Source: Ferrimonas aestuarii
GTDB lineage: Bacteria > Pseudomonadota > Gammaproteobacteria > Enterobacterales > Shewanellaceae
Direction: 5' to 3'
Length of the DNA: 64,000 nucleotides
Assembly: GCF_005116665.1 (NCBI RefSeq)
Contig: NZ_SWCJ01000005.1
Location: 186,001-250,000, forward strand
Part shown: piece by piece, positions 8,789 to 17,932 of the stretch
Numbering within the stretch: position 1 is the first letter of the stretch
How the letters are laid out: the number at the start of each line of letters is the position of its first letter
The notes under the pieces: generated by a model
Seen by the model: the letters and a program-made list of their open reading frames with translations, nothing else
The model's database searches: none
Told to the model about the DNA's origin: nothing
Translations under genes and position numbers: made by a program

Positions 8789-8811
8789 ATAGGAATAACT
8801 CTTATTTGCAT
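8789..8811 (+). promoter_or_regulatory. Fur-like box before TonB receptor
   Basis: The inverted repeat AATAA-CTC-TTATT within ATAGGAATAACTCTTATT resembles degenerate Fur boxes. It lies between box A and the receptor start, as expected for joint iron and siderophore control. Confidence 0.45.
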
Positions 8812-8863
8812 TGTTTGGGTACTGTTGTTGCTCTAATTACGATGACAGTTATAGGGAAACATC

Positions 8864-10936
8864 ATGAATTCACGATGGGGCGATTGGAAACTGAGTTTGA
8901 CCGCCACCTGGGTCGCCGCCGCTCTGGCTTCACCAGCTCAAGTTAGCGCCGCGCAAGAGGCGCTAGGGGAGTATGGTGAGCTTGAGGTAATCACCATTAC
9001 CGCAGATAAAATTGAACGAGATAAGCAAGACGTTGCGTCCAGCGTCAGTGTGTTTGAGGGTTACACTCTTGAGGACATGGGAGTGGACAGCCTTGAGGGA
9101 ATTGCAAATCGCACTCCGAACGTCAGTTTCTATCGTGCCGACAGCCACACCACCTATTTGGTTTATCGTGGCATTGGCGGTACCACCAATATGAACAAGG
9201 TCTGGAACGTCAATGTGGATGACGTTACTCTGCCCTATGTGGCCACCGACATCCTTTTGGACGCGGCTCGGGTCGAGGTGTTACGAGGCAGCCAAGGTGC
9301 ACTCTATGGCCGCAATACCCATGCTGGTGTGGTGAATGTGGTCACGCGAAGCCCAGATGACTATTTTGATGCCAATGGCGTTGTTAGCTACGAGAGCTAC
9401 AACACCATGAAGTTCACCGGGGCTGTGGGTGGACCCATCGACGATGACATGGGTTACCGGTTTGCCTTGGGGTATCGCTCTGGGGACGGTTACTTTAAAA
9501 ATCGGACCTTGGGCACTGATGATGGTAACGATCATCAACAGGTCTCAGCGAGGGGAAAATTTGTCTACGCGCCAACGGACATCGACAAACTGACCTTCAG
9601 CTTAACTCTGGATCGTTTTGATGGCGGGTTCGACAGTTATGCGATTGGCGGCGGTACCACCACGGAAAGCAATGAACCGGGATACAACGATGGCTCGTTG
9701 GTTGCCCCTTCGGTTACTTGGGTTCGCCAGCTTTCTCTGGGTAAGCTGACCTCCATCACCGCCTATTCAGACAGTAACTACGGCTTCTTACAAGATTGGG
9801 ATTTCACTGCCATGGACATCATGGCGGCAGAATACGATGAGAATTTCCAGACCTTTACCCAGGAGTTTCGTCTTGAGGGGCAATCAGCCGACGACCTTAA
9901 CTGGTTAGTTGGCGCTTTTTTGTTGGTGGAAGACTTGGACACTGAAACCATGGTTCGATTTGGCGCGGACGCTGGCGCCGCGGGCATGCCTGCGGACTTT
10001 GAGATGTCCCAGCGCTCGACCATTAAGAGCCGTGGAGGGGCGCTGTTTGGTCAGGTGGTTTATCAGCCTTGGCAAGCTGTGGAGCTAACGGGACGATTGC
10101 GTTTGGATTACGAGCGTAAGGAGCTGGACTGGCAAGGCTTTGCTGGGCCCGCTCCCACCGGCTCTAAGTCATTTGATGAAGGCTGGTTTGCGGCGCTGCC
10201 TTCGGTGTCGGCGGCTTGGATTCTGAGCGATGAACAGCGGATCTATGGGTCGATATCTCGAGGCTATAAAGCGGGAGACTTCAATAACGTTCAAGTGGAT
10301 CCTGCGGTGGTGACTGAGCCTGTGGATCCTGAGTACGCCACCACCTACGAGCTTGGCTACAAAGGGACTCTTGCGGATCGCCGTCTTGAGTTAAATGCAG
10401 CGCTGTTCTACGTGGACTGGCAAGACCTACAGGTGGAGACTCAGTTGAATGTGCCCGGTGCGGCGCCGGTATTTCTGAAGCAGAATGCCGCGGAGGCCCA
10501 CAGTTCCGGCATTGAGGTGGAGCTTCGCGCGCAGCCCCATGAAGACTGGGAGCTTTTCGCAGGCGGCAGTTATCTGTTCGACTACGAGTTTGATAAGTAT
10601 CCAAACAGTGTCAGTGGCGACATCAGTGGCAATTTGCTGCCCAATGCCAATGAGTTTGTGCTAAACGGCGGGGCGGTGTATCGCCACGACTCAGGGTTGT
10701 TCTTTGCGGTCGATGCCACCGTCAACGGCAGTCGATTCTTTGATGAAGCCAATCAGTTTGAACAGAAAACCTACACCCTAGTAAACGCTCGTATCGGCTA
10801 CGAGGGTGAGTCCATGTCGGCCTACCTCTATGGCCGCAATCTTCTCGATGAAGACTATGCCTTGTCGATGTTTAACGGCACGACGATGTCCGCAGAGCCT
10901 GCCATCGTTGGTGTTCAGGTGAAGGTGGAGTTGTAA
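8864..10936 (+). CDS. TonB-dependent outer-membrane receptor (probable siderophore receptor)
   Basis: A 690-residue TonB-dependent receptor. A signal peptide (about residues 1-29, ending QVSA) is followed by a TonB-box-like segment LEVITITADKI, the plug domain (to about residue 170; VEVLRGSQGALYGRNTHAGVVNVVT is its hallmark, RGSQGALYGRN), and a 22-strand barrel. The last residues VQVKVEL end without a terminal aromatic, which is unusual for a barrel. The setting (PchR-type regulator, Fur-like box, ABC transporter) points to uptake of a ferric siderophore; no siderophore synthesis genes are present, so a foreign siderophore is plausible. The substrate cannot be told from sequence. Confidence 0.92.
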   Translation: MNSRWGDWKLSLTATWVAAALASPAQVSAAQEALGEYGELEVITITADKIERDKQDVASSVSVFEGYTLEDMGVDSLEGIANRTPNVSFYRADSHTTYLVYRGIGGTTNMNKVWNVNVDDVTLPYVATDILLDAARVEVLRGSQGALYGRNTHAGVVNVVTRSPDDYFDANGVVSYESYNTMKFTGAVGGPIDDDMGYRFALGYRSGDGYFKNRTLGTDDGNDHQQVSARGKFVYAPTDIDKLTFSLTLDRFDGGFDSYAIGGGTTTESNEPGYNDGSLVAPSVTWVRQLSLGKLTSITAYSDSNYGFLQDWDFTAMDIMAAEYDENFQTFTQEFRLEGQSADDLNWLVGAFLLVEDLDTETMVRFGADAGAAGMPADFEMSQRSTIKSRGGALFGQVVYQPWQAVELTGRLRLDYERKELDWQGFAGPAPTGSKSFDEGWFAALPSVSAAWILSDEQRIYGSISRGYKAGDFNNVQVDPAVVTEPVDPEYATTYELGYKGTLADRRLELNAALFYVDWQDLQVETQLNVPGAAPVFLKQNAAEAHSSGIEVELRAQPHEDWELFAGGSYLFDYEFDKYPNSVSGDISGNLLPNANEFVLNGGAVYRHDSGLFFAVDATVNGSRFFDEANQFEQKTYTLVNARIGYEGESMSAYLYGRNLLDEDYALSMFNGTTMSAEPAIVGVQVKVEL

Positions 10937-10964
10937 TGATCTCGACGGCCAAGGAGGGCCGGCC

Positions 10965-11855
10965 TCAAATCGCGTGCTTTCGAGCCTCACTGGGGCACAC
11001 CCCATATTGCTTTTGAAAGGCTTTACTGAAGTGACTGGCGTTGCTGTAGCCGAGCATCTGCGCGGTCTCGCCAACGTTGTGTTTGCTCAATAACTGTTTG
11101 GCGTGATTCATTCGTTCTTGCAGAAACAGATTGTAGATACTGCTGCCAAAAAGGAGCTTAAATCCGCGCTTGAGCTTCAACTGGTTCAGACCCGTTTCCC
11201 GAGCCAGCTCGGCAATGGTGGGCGCGCAGCATAGATCTTGAAGCAGCAATTCCCTCGCTTCCATAAGCTGTTTTCGCTCACGCAGCGGCACACTGTGTTG
11301 CTGATGACAGATACCCGGATTATCCAGTTGCCAAGCCAGAAACTCATAGACGGCGGCCTTGATCATCAACGGCGAGCTACTCCTGCTACTGAGGCGTTTG
11401 AATAGCGTCATCGCCGCGTTAAGCCCCTGTTGTCCCGGCGCGCAGTCTCGATAAAAGTGTCCCTTAGCAATGTCTTCCAATAACCAGTCTGCATCCGAGC
11501 CCGCAAGCTCTTGCAGCACCTCCTTGGGCAGCATCAGCTCCACCTGCCGAAATTGCGATGATGCCGAGATGTCGAACCTGTCATGGGGCAGAAAACTGAT
11601 GCTGCTGTTACCGGTTGACGGTTTGATGCAGAAGCGACCCGAGCGGAACTCTACCTGACCATTGAGCAGACACGAGAAGTTGATAAGGTCACTGTCGTTG
11701 GTCATGGCTGCCTGCACCCTATTGGTTCCCATCCCTTGATAGATGGACGCGGTTATCCCTTGGCCAATGTCGATGAACGAAGACGCCACATTCGGCATCA
11801 CTTCTGAAAAGGTAACGGGATTGCTCATGAGCTGGGTGGAAGAAACGGGGGCCAT
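10965..11855 (-). CDS. AraC-family regulator (PchR/YbtA type)
   Basis: A 296-residue AraC-type activator with C-terminal double HTH: TGLNQLKLKRGFKLLFGSS (first) and AQMLGYSNASHFSKAFQKQY (second). The LKLKRGFK...FG signature is typical of the PchR/AlcR/YbtA group, which bind ferric siderophores and activate receptor genes. The N-terminal 190 residues would be the ligand domain. It converges with the receptor gene (28 bp apart) and is divergent from the ABC genes. A Fur box and box B lie upstream. The start at 11855 has GAGAAA before it; an in-frame ATG nine codons later is possible. Confidence 0.9.
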   Translation of the reverse strand: MAPVSSTQLMSNPVTFSEVMPNVASSFIDIGQGITASIYQGMGTNRVQAAMTNDSDLINFSCLLNGQVEFRSGRFCIKPSTGNSSISFLPHDRFDISASSQFRQVELMLPKEVLQELAGSDADWLLEDIAKGHFYRDCAPGQQGLNAAMTLFKRLSSRSSSPLMIKAAVYEFLAWQLDNPGICHQQHSVPLRERKQLMEARELLLQDLCCAPTIAELARETGLNQLKLKRGFKLLFGSSIYNLFLQERMNHAKQLLSKHNVGETAQMLGYSNASHFSKAFQKQYGVCPSEARKHAI

Positions 11856-11879
11856 GGTGGTTTCTCGTCATAGTCGTAA

Positions 11880-11900
11880 TCGCTAATGATTATCACTTGC
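11880..11900 (-). promoter_or_regulatory. Fur box upstream of AraC regulator
   Basis: The core TAATGATTATCA (11884-11895) matches the centre of the Fur consensus GATAATGATTATCATTATC, with weaker ends. It sits about 30 bp before the regulator start, consistent with iron repression of the regulator. Confidence 0.75.
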
Positions 11901-11990
11901 ATGTTTGGGCGTCAATGTTTTGCTGCTCAGTCTGTTAACTCGAGCAACAACCTGGAAACTGGCGCTTTAATCCCTCCAACTGGTTTGGGC

Positions 11991-12012
11991 TTCGCCCCTG
12001 ACGGGATTATTT
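11991..12012 (-). promoter_or_regulatory. Shared 22-bp box B (candidate AraC-regulator site)
   Basis: Minus-strand core AATCCCGTCAGGGG; the 22-bp element matches box A at 20 positions. It lies in the divergent region between the regulator and the ABC transporter, 96 bp before the ABC gene, and could serve either or both. Confidence 0.65.
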
Positions 12013-12107
12013 CCCCTGTTGGTCAGCCTTAGCCTATGGGCACAGCAACCCTTCACTGGGCATGATGACCTCCAATCAAACAAAGGCACTCAGATTGAGA
12101 GGTATAG

Positions 12108-12989
12108 ATGACTAGAGGCTTAGTTGTTTCGGGGCTGCACAAAACCTATGACAATGGGGTTAGCGCACTTAAAGGGGTAGAACTGGAGGTGGCACCCGGG
12201 TTATACGGGCTGCTGGGTCCCAACGGTGCTGGCAAGAGCACCTTGATGCGAACGTTAGCAACGCTGCAGCGCCCAGACAGTGGCAGCATCGTTTTTGATG
12301 GTTTTGACGCGCTTTCTCAGCCAGATAAGTTAAGGCAATGTTTAGGTTATCTGCCTCAACAAATTGGCAGCTATCCCGGGGTGCCTGCCCAGAGTCTTCT
12401 AGAGCGTTTTGCGTGGCTTAAAGGCCGAACGGATGGCAATTTGCGTCGCCGAGAAGTGGCGGAGCTGTTGGAGAAAGTGAATCTCAGTGACGTTGCCAAT
12501 CGAGCGGTATCGGAGTATTCCGGCGGGATGCTTCGCCGTTTTGGTATCGCGTTGGCACTTATCGGTCAGCCGAAACTGGTGATTGTTGACGAGCCAACCG
12601 CGGGATTAGACCCATCGGAAAGTAACCGCTTTCATCGGGTGTTGGCTGACATTGCCGACGATGCCGTGGTGCTGCTCTCGACCCACATCATTGAAGACGT
12701 TGAAAATCTGTGTGAACGCCTATCCATATTGACCTCTGGACGCATCGTGGCGTCGGGGTCGCCCCATGCATTGACGTCGCCTCTTAAGGGGAGGCTGTGG
12801 AGTCGGTTCTATGCCAAAGGCGACCCCTTACCTGACTCTCCCTTGCGGGTGCTGGCGCATCCGAGAGGGTATCGGGTAATCTGCGAAGCCCCTCAGGTGC
12901 CTGGCTCAGGTTTTGAACCTCACCAGCCGACGCTGGAGGACGCATATCATCTGGCTTTACGAGAGTCGAACTCGGAGATGCCAGTATGA
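12108..12989 (+). CDS. ABC transporter ATP-binding protein
   Basis: A 293-residue ABC ATPase. Walker A is GPNGAGKST (about residues 38-46), the Q-loop YLPQQIG, signature YSGGMLRRFG, Walker B LVIVDEPTAGLDP and the switch STHIIEDV. This is the ABC-2 exporter-type pattern. It overlaps the permease gene by 4 bp, so the two are translationally coupled and form one transporter. The placement beside box B and the siderophore regulator suggests iron- or siderophore-controlled expression. Direction of transport and substrate are unknown. Confidence 0.92.
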   Translation: MTRGLVVSGLHKTYDNGVSALKGVELEVAPGLYGLLGPNGAGKSTLMRTLATLQRPDSGSIVFDGFDALSQPDKLRQCLGYLPQQIGSYPGVPAQSLLERFAWLKGRTDGNLRRREVAELLEKVNLSDVANRAVSEYSGGMLRRFGIALALIGQPKLVIVDEPTAGLDPSESNRFHRVLADIADDAVVLLSTHIIEDVENLCERLSILTSGRIVASGSPHALTSPLKGRLWSRFYAKGDPLPDSPLRVLAHPRGYRVICEAPQVPGSGFEPHQPTLEDAYHLALRESNSEMPV

Positions 12990-15900
12990 ACTCCGTTTAC
13001 TGGGCGGAAGTCCGTCAAGAGGTGCGCCTTAGTATGCGAGGCCCGCTGTTCCCCATTGTCAGTGTTGGGCTAGCGCTATACATCCTGTTGATTTTGGCCA
13101 GCTCGGGACAGATGCAGAGCATGGGGGCAACAGGGATTCCACGGAATGCATCGTATCTGGTGTTTCAGCTGGCCAGTGGCATGTCCATGTGGCTGTTCTT
13201 TATCTGGGCTTGGGTATTTGGTCAGGCGGTACTGCGGGATCGGGGCGTATCGCTTCATGAAGTGGTGCTCGCGGCACCGGTTACCCTGTGGAAGTTGATG
13301 CTGGCTCGCTTTGTTGGTGCGTGCGTTGTCGCATTGATGTTGGGGGCCATCATGCCTCTGAGCCTATTTCTGACACCTGTGTTGGCGTGGACCGGCCTGA
13401 TTGCCGCAGATCTGGTGGGGCCCGCGCCGGTGCTGGCCACACTGTGGAGCGTGGCGGTGTTTATTGTTCCCACTATGTTGGGCATGGGTGCGCTGTTTTT
13501 CGTGGCGGCACTGCGAAGGCGCAGCATCGCCGGTCCATTTGCTGTCGCAACCATCATGATGCTGGTGTGGATGATTGGGCTGGTGGTGCTAAGGGGCGGT
13601 GACATCAGTGACTTTGCGGCAACGCTATTTGATCCCACAGCGTTTTCAGAGGCGGAGCGACAAACCACCCAGTGGACGCCGTCTGAGAAGTTGTCTTCCA
13701 TCATGACTGTTACCCCTGCGCTGCTGCTTAATCGACTCATATGGGCCGGTGTGCCGATGTTAATGCTGGCGTGGCAATTGTGGCGGCTGACTCGAGAGCA
13801 GCTGCTGCAGCCGCCGGCGTCAAAAGCGAAGGCCGTTCAGATGAATACAGCGCCTCAGCCGAGCACCTCTTTGGTCAATCTTGGGGCCATTACCCGTTCA
13901 AACTGGCTCAACGCCCTGTGGCTCGAAGCCCGCTGGTTTTGGAAAACCTGCTGCATGAGCCGAGGGACCTTGCTGGCTCTCGCTGTTCTGATTTTTATCG
14001 GCGTACTGGGTAGCATCACCCACGTGGTTCAACATGGGGAAGGCCCATTAACGCCTCACGCGCCGCTGTTGATGCCATTTATGGCTGAGTTCTTTTTGCT
14101 GTTTTTGATGTTCTCTATCGCGGGCTTTGTTGGCATGTTGATGCAACGCGACAGAGTCGCAGGCATTAGCGAGATAATCGATGCGTGCTCAGCTCCGGTG
14201 GCAACTCGAGTGATGGGACGAGTCGTTGCGGCGGTGCTGTTGACGGCGCTGTTTTCTCTTGCGCCAGCGGTGAGTGCATGGACAGTGATGGGGCTCAGTG
14301 ACATGGCGATCAACTGGTGGGATCCGCTCCTGTATCAGGTGGTCGTGGTGTTGCCAGCCATGTTAGAAGTGTGCGCCGTTGCCGTAGTGGCCCACTGTGT
14401 GCTGCGTCATGCTGGCGCCGCCCATGGCGTCACCATGATGCTGTGTTTTATTGCCGTGGCCAACATGGAAGTGCAGGTGGTTAACTACCCTCCTGGGCGA
14501 TTTGCGTTGCCTGCCGAGGTCAACCTGTCGGCGCTGGATGGCTGGTCGCCCTGGCTGCCAAGTTTGCTCACCCTAGATCTGTTTAAACTGTCGATGTCCC
14601 TAGTCTTGATAGCCATGGCGTGGCTCGCTTGGCCTAGAGGTGTCGACCTTAATGTATCCCAACGAGTCGGGGCGATGCTGGTTAGGTGGCGCCAAGGGGC
14701 TTGGGTGATGGTGCTGTTGGCTTTAAGCACCGCTGGCATCAGTGGCACTTTGCTGTATTCAAAAATGGTGCAGCAGGGGGAGTATCAATCCTTAGCCGAT
14801 TCTCAGCAGCGGGATGCCGCCTGGGAGCGCTTATGGTGGACAAGATTTGATGAGTTTGAACTGTCCGGTGGTGAGGTCGAGATCAGCTTGTCGCCACGGT
14901 CTCGAACTGGTCACGGGCGATGGACGCTGCACCACGTTCGCACAGGGAGGGGAAGCTTAACGGGAAGCCTTCCCCATGGGGTCATCGTTGACTCGGTGCA
15001 AGTGGATAATAAGCCGGTGTCAGTTCAGGTGGCAGAGGATCAGTTTTGGGCTGAACTGGGCGATTGCCCTGAATCTGGGTGTGAGGTGGTCATCGAACTT
15101 AGGTTGCGGCTAAATGACTGGCCCAGTGATGGCACTGCACCTTGGCTAACGGCCGAGGCTTCCTGGTTAACTGCCGCGGCGATGTTACCCACGCTGGGCT
15201 TGAATCCAGAGCGGCGATTGCAGGCTCCTAGGGACAGAAAAGCGCAAGGACTGCCCATTGAGTCATCGTCGTTGCCCATAGCCAGCTTGCAATCAGATCT
15301 GGGGGTGGCCCCAACGGGGCGTTGGCGCTGGCAGGTCAAGATAGAGCAGGGGCACACTGCCATTGTTGACCAAGGTGAGGTCAACGGCCCCTTGACCTTC
15401 TCTTCGGTATGGTTATCCGAGGCACCTATGGACACTGAGGTCGAGCCACTGCTGCTGCATCAGAAGGCTTACCAAACACAAGCGCAAGCAATGTCTGACG
15501 ACGTAAATCAAGTAACTAACTGCGTGTCGTCGCTACTTGGCGAAGCTCCGGAAGTGAACACCCTAATACAGAGCCCTCGAAATTCAGGGCCAATCACGCT
15601 CTATGGCACCAAACTCTGGGTGCCGGGGGATCTTGGCTGGGACGCAGGGAGTGCGGGAGTCAGCCGCAGCCTAAGACGGGCTCGCATCGCCGCTGCGCTG
15701 GCGAAGTTTCAGCTTGGCTTGGTGAGTGATGCCCGTGCCGAGCCTGGGGTTCATTGGCTGCTACAGGGAGCGCCGAACTGGGTTGGATTAGAGTGTGTCC
15801 GCCGTTTGGATGGTGAAGAAGCATGGCTGGCTTTACTTCAGTGGCACGGCGATCACTTGACGGACGCGCTGGGGAAACTTGAGGTGCCAATTACGCGAGT

Positions 15901-16348
15901 CGGGCAAAGTGGTAATGCTCCATGGTTGCCTCATTACGGAGCGTTGGCCATGACTCAGGCCTCTGCATTAGTGGGGGATCGTTTTGCTCAAGAGCTGATG
16001 GCCATCGCAGAACGGCTGCGTTGCGGCAGTGTCATGGAGGATGCCGTGGCGCAAGTGCTTGGCACTGAGATGGCCGAAGGGCTGATGGGCAGTCCGATGA
16101 TCAGTGATTTGGCTGTTGATGCCAGCGCTGATGCAAAGGTATCGATTCGTCGCTGGAGGTGGCAACAGGGAGGATGGCAGCTAGCAGAAGCAGGTCACCA
16201 AGTGATGGTACCAACTTTTGTTGATGCGGCAAATGTGCAGCCCGTATCGTCAATTACGGCGGCGGACGGAAGTGTGTTGTTGGATGCGGCTCCATTTCCC
16301 GAACGCACCATGTCAGACAATCGATGGCGTCAGTTCAAAATGGATTGA
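12986..16348 (+). CDS. ABC-2 permease fused to a degenerate M1-peptidase-like domain
   Basis: A 1120-residue membrane protein. Two sets of about six helices (residues 20-270 and 325-590) resemble ABC-2 permeases. From about residue 620 a soluble region follows the layout of permeases fused to M1 aminopeptidase domains: a beta-sandwich start, the LPTLGLNPERRL segment equivalent to the family's LPSLGYxPxREL, and WLLQGAPNWVGLECV matching the helix with the usual SEGLAxYSA pattern. Where the zinc motif HExxH is expected (about residues 900-905) the sequence reads AAALAK, so the catalytic His and Glu residues are absent. It is probably a non-catalytic sensor or binding domain. Partner of the preceding ATPase. 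Confidence 0.8.
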   Translation: MNSVYWAEVRQEVRLSMRGPLFPIVSVGLALYILLILASSGQMQSMGATGIPRNASYLVFQLASGMSMWLFFIWAWVFGQAVLRDRGVSLHEVVLAAPVTLWKLMLARFVGACVVALMLGAIMPLSLFLTPVLAWTGLIAADLVGPAPVLATLWSVAVFIVPTMLGMGALFFVAALRRRSIAGPFAVATIMMLVWMIGLVVLRGGDISDFAATLFDPTAFSEAERQTTQWTPSEKLSSIMTVTPALLLNRLIWAGVPMLMLAWQLWRLTREQLLQPPASKAKAVQMNTAPQPSTSLVNLGAITRSNWLNALWLEARWFWKTCCMSRGTLLALAVLIFIGVLGSITHVVQHGEGPLTPHAPLLMPFMAEFFLLFLMFSIAGFVGMLMQRDRVAGISEIIDACSAPVATRVMGRVVAAVLLTALFSLAPAVSAWTVMGLSDMAINWWDPLLYQVVVVLPAMLEVCAVAVVAHCVLRHAGAAHGVTMMLCFIAVANMEVQVVNYPPGRFALPAEVNLSALDGWSPWLPSLLTLDLFKLSMSLVLIAMAWLAWPRGVDLNVSQRVGAMLVRWRQGAWVMVLLALSTAGISGTLLYSKMVQQGEYQSLADSQQRDAAWERLWWTRFDEFELSGGEVEISLSPRSRTGHGRWTLHHVRTGRGSLTGSLPHGVIVDSVQVDNKPVSVQVAEDQFWAELGDCPESGCEVVIELRLRLNDWPSDGTAPWLTAEASWLTAAAMLPTLGLNPERRLQAPRDRKAQGLPIESSSLPIASLQSDLGVAPTGRWRWQVKIEQGHTAIVDQGEVNGPLTFSSVWLSEAPMDTEVEPLLLHQKAYQTQAQAMSDDVNQVTNCVSSLLGEAPEVNTLIQSPRNSGPITLYGTKLWVPGDLGWDAGSAGVSRSLRRARIAAALAKFQLGLVSDARAEPGVHWLLQGAPNWVGLECVRRLDGEEAWLALLQWHGDHLTDALGKLEVPITRVGQSGNAPWLPHYGALAMTQASALVGDRFAQELMAIAERLRCGSVMEDAVAQVLGTEMAEGLMGSPMISDLAVDASADAKVSIRRWRWQQGGWQLAEAGHQVMVPTFVDAANVQPVSSITAADGSVLLDAAPFPERTMSDNRWRQFKMD

Positions 16349-16358
16349 GCGATAAAGT

Positions 16359-16386
16359 AAAGCCCTCAAGTGTGAGGGCTTTTTAC
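16359..16386. terminator. Bidirectional terminator
   Basis: AAAGCCCTCA/TGAGGGCTTT with T run on the plus strand and A run on the other side; it separates the ABC operon from the convergent LysE-type gene. Confidence 0.85.
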
Positions 16387-16390
16387 TGTG

Positions 16391-17011
16391 TTAGCCGATG
16401 GCTAATGCGCTTCCCAGACCGATAAAGGTGGCCCCACAGAGACGATTGAAGCGTTTTTGTGCGGTGCTGCTGCACAGGCGGTTCGCCAACTGACAGCCAC
16501 CCATGGCGACTAGGTTCAGAATGATGAAGTCCACGGCGGTAAAGGTGGAACACAGCAGCACCAATTGCGGGGTCATCGGCTTACTGGTATCGAGGAACTG
16601 AGGAAACAGGGCGGCGAAGAAGATAAGGCCTTTGGGGTTGGCCAACCCGACCAGCAAGGTCTGTTTAAACAGGCTGAACGTGCAGCGGTCGCGGTAGCCA
16701 AAACTGGTGGTCTCTACCGCCTCTTTCGGGCGAGCGCGCCAAGCGCTGATGCCCAGCCACAGAAGGTACCCAGCACCGGCGTACTTGAGCGCCTCAAACA
16801 GGGCGGGGTTGCTGGTGATCAGCGCCCCAATACCTGTGGCAGACAGCAGCATCAGAATCAGTCCTGCGAGGTTTGAGCCAACAATGGTGGCTAAGGCTTT
16901 GCGGTGACCAAATCGAACGCTGGTAGACAGGGTTAGCATGGTCATGGGGCCGGGTGCAATTAACAGCACAATGACGGTCGTCAAGTAAACCAGATACAGC
17001 TCGGTTGACAT
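16391..17011 (-). CDS. LysE/RhtB-family amino-acid exporter
   Basis: A 206-residue inner-membrane translocator of the LysE/RhtB superfamily. The N-terminal signature APGPMTMLTLSTSVRFGHRKA (within residues 19-39) and the second hallmark GLANPKGLIFFAALFPQF (about 121-138) are present, with six hydrophobic segments. Members export amino acids such as lysine, threonine or homoserine lactone analogues; the substrate is not predictable. It stands alone and ends at a bidirectional terminator. No strong ribosome site is visible before the ATG. Confidence 0.92.
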   Translation of the reverse strand: MSTELYLVYLTTVIVLLIAPGPMTMLTLSTSVRFGHRKALATIVGSNLAGLILMLLSATGIGALITSNPALFEALKYAGAGYLLWLGISAWRARPKEAVETTSFGYRDRCTFSLFKQTLLVGLANPKGLIFFAALFPQFLDTSKPMTPQLVLLCSTFTAVDFIILNLVAMGGCQLANRLCSSTAQKRFNRLCGATFIGLGSALAIG

Positions 17012-17238
17012 GATTAGATTCTGGGTTGATTCGAAAGGGGGCAGAGTTTAAAGAAGTTAAGAGGCCACTGTAAAGTGGCCTAGATCTCAAAATGAGCCTT
17101 ATTACTGTAATCATCTGCTGACATACAGCACAAAACGCACCTGTTGGTGATTTTACGTGCGCTTTTCTGTGTTGGGAGCTAGCAATATTCTGTCGGTCAC
17201 GGCAGAATGAAATTTTGCTCTTGTTGACTTGTAACCTG

Positions 17239-17862
17239 ATGATCATAAAAACAATTCGAGCCATTTTCTGCATGGCTTTCGTGACCACCTTAGTGGGGTG
17301 CGCGACGCCACCGCCTCGGGATCCTGAGAACCTTTGTGCCATCTTTGAAGAGAATCGAGATTGGTATGAGGCCGCCAAAGATACCCGTGAGAAGTGGGGA
17401 GTACCGGTGCATGTGCCCATGGCAATGATGTATCAGGAGAGCTCATTTAAACACAATGCTCAGCCGCCGATGCGGTGGTTCCTTGGCTTTATCCCTTACG
17501 GACGAGCGTCCAGCGCCTATGGTTATGCTCAAGCAAAAACCGTCACTTGGGATCAGTATGCGAAGGAGACCGGTAACGGCTGGTCGAGCCGAAGTGATTT
17601 TGATGACGCCATCGACTTTATGGGGTGGTACATCTACAAGAGTAATAAGATCAATGGCGTTTCTAAGTGGGATGCCTACGGCCAGTACTTGAACTATCAC
17701 GAGGGTTGGGGCGGCTATAAGCGCGGCAGCTACAAGAGTAAACAGTGGTTGGTGAAGGTCTCTCGTAAGGTGGAAAGCCGCTCTAAGCGTTACGCCGCCC
17801 AATATAATCAGTGTAAAGAGGATCTGGACAGCAGCTGGCTATGGCGCCTGTTCTTTGGCTAA
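17239..17862 (+). CDS. Lytic transglycosylase-like (SLT) lipoprotein
   Basis: A 207-residue lysozyme-like protein. The signal peptide ends in lipobox LVGC (Cys21). The SLT fold shows the catalytic glutamate in MMYQESSFKHNA (the ES pair), followed by SSAYGYAQAKTVTWDQY and the YLNYHEGWGGY segment. Such enzymes cleave peptidoglycan glycan strands to anhydromuropeptides. I start it at ATG 17239, where the signal peptide begins; a TTG at 17215 would add eight residues. The ribosome site is weak. It is monocistronic with a terminator behind it. Confidence 0.85.
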   Translation: MIIKTIRAIFCMAFVTTLVGCATPPPRDPENLCAIFEENRDWYEAAKDTREKWGVPVHVPMAMMYQESSFKHNAQPPMRWFLGFIPYGRASSAYGYAQAKTVTWDQYAKETGNGWSSRSDFDDAIDFMGWYIYKSNKINGVSKWDAYGQYLNYHEGWGGYKRGSYKSKQWLVKVSRKVESRSKRYAAQYNQCKEDLDSSWLWRLFFG

Positions 17863-17887
17863 ACGCTAATTGAAAAACAATCCCATG

Positions 17888-17915
17888 AAAAAGCCCGTCA
17901 TTTGACGGGCTTTTT
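17888..17915. terminator. Bidirectional terminator between SLT gene and dxs
   Basis: AAAAAGCCCGTCA/TGACGGGCTTTTT; symmetrical A and T runs serve both converging genes. Confidence 0.88.
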
Positions 17916-17932
17916 GCTTGTAGTTGCCAAGG

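Noticed and set aside
11964..11983. Possible third AraC box on the plus strand (TTTAATCCC)
   Set aside because: Only the AATCCC half matches the shared 22-bp element; too weak to call.
8864..16348. Complete siderophore biosynthesis cluster
   Set aside because: No NRPS, NIS synthetase or other synthesis genes are present; only uptake, regulation and transport genes.
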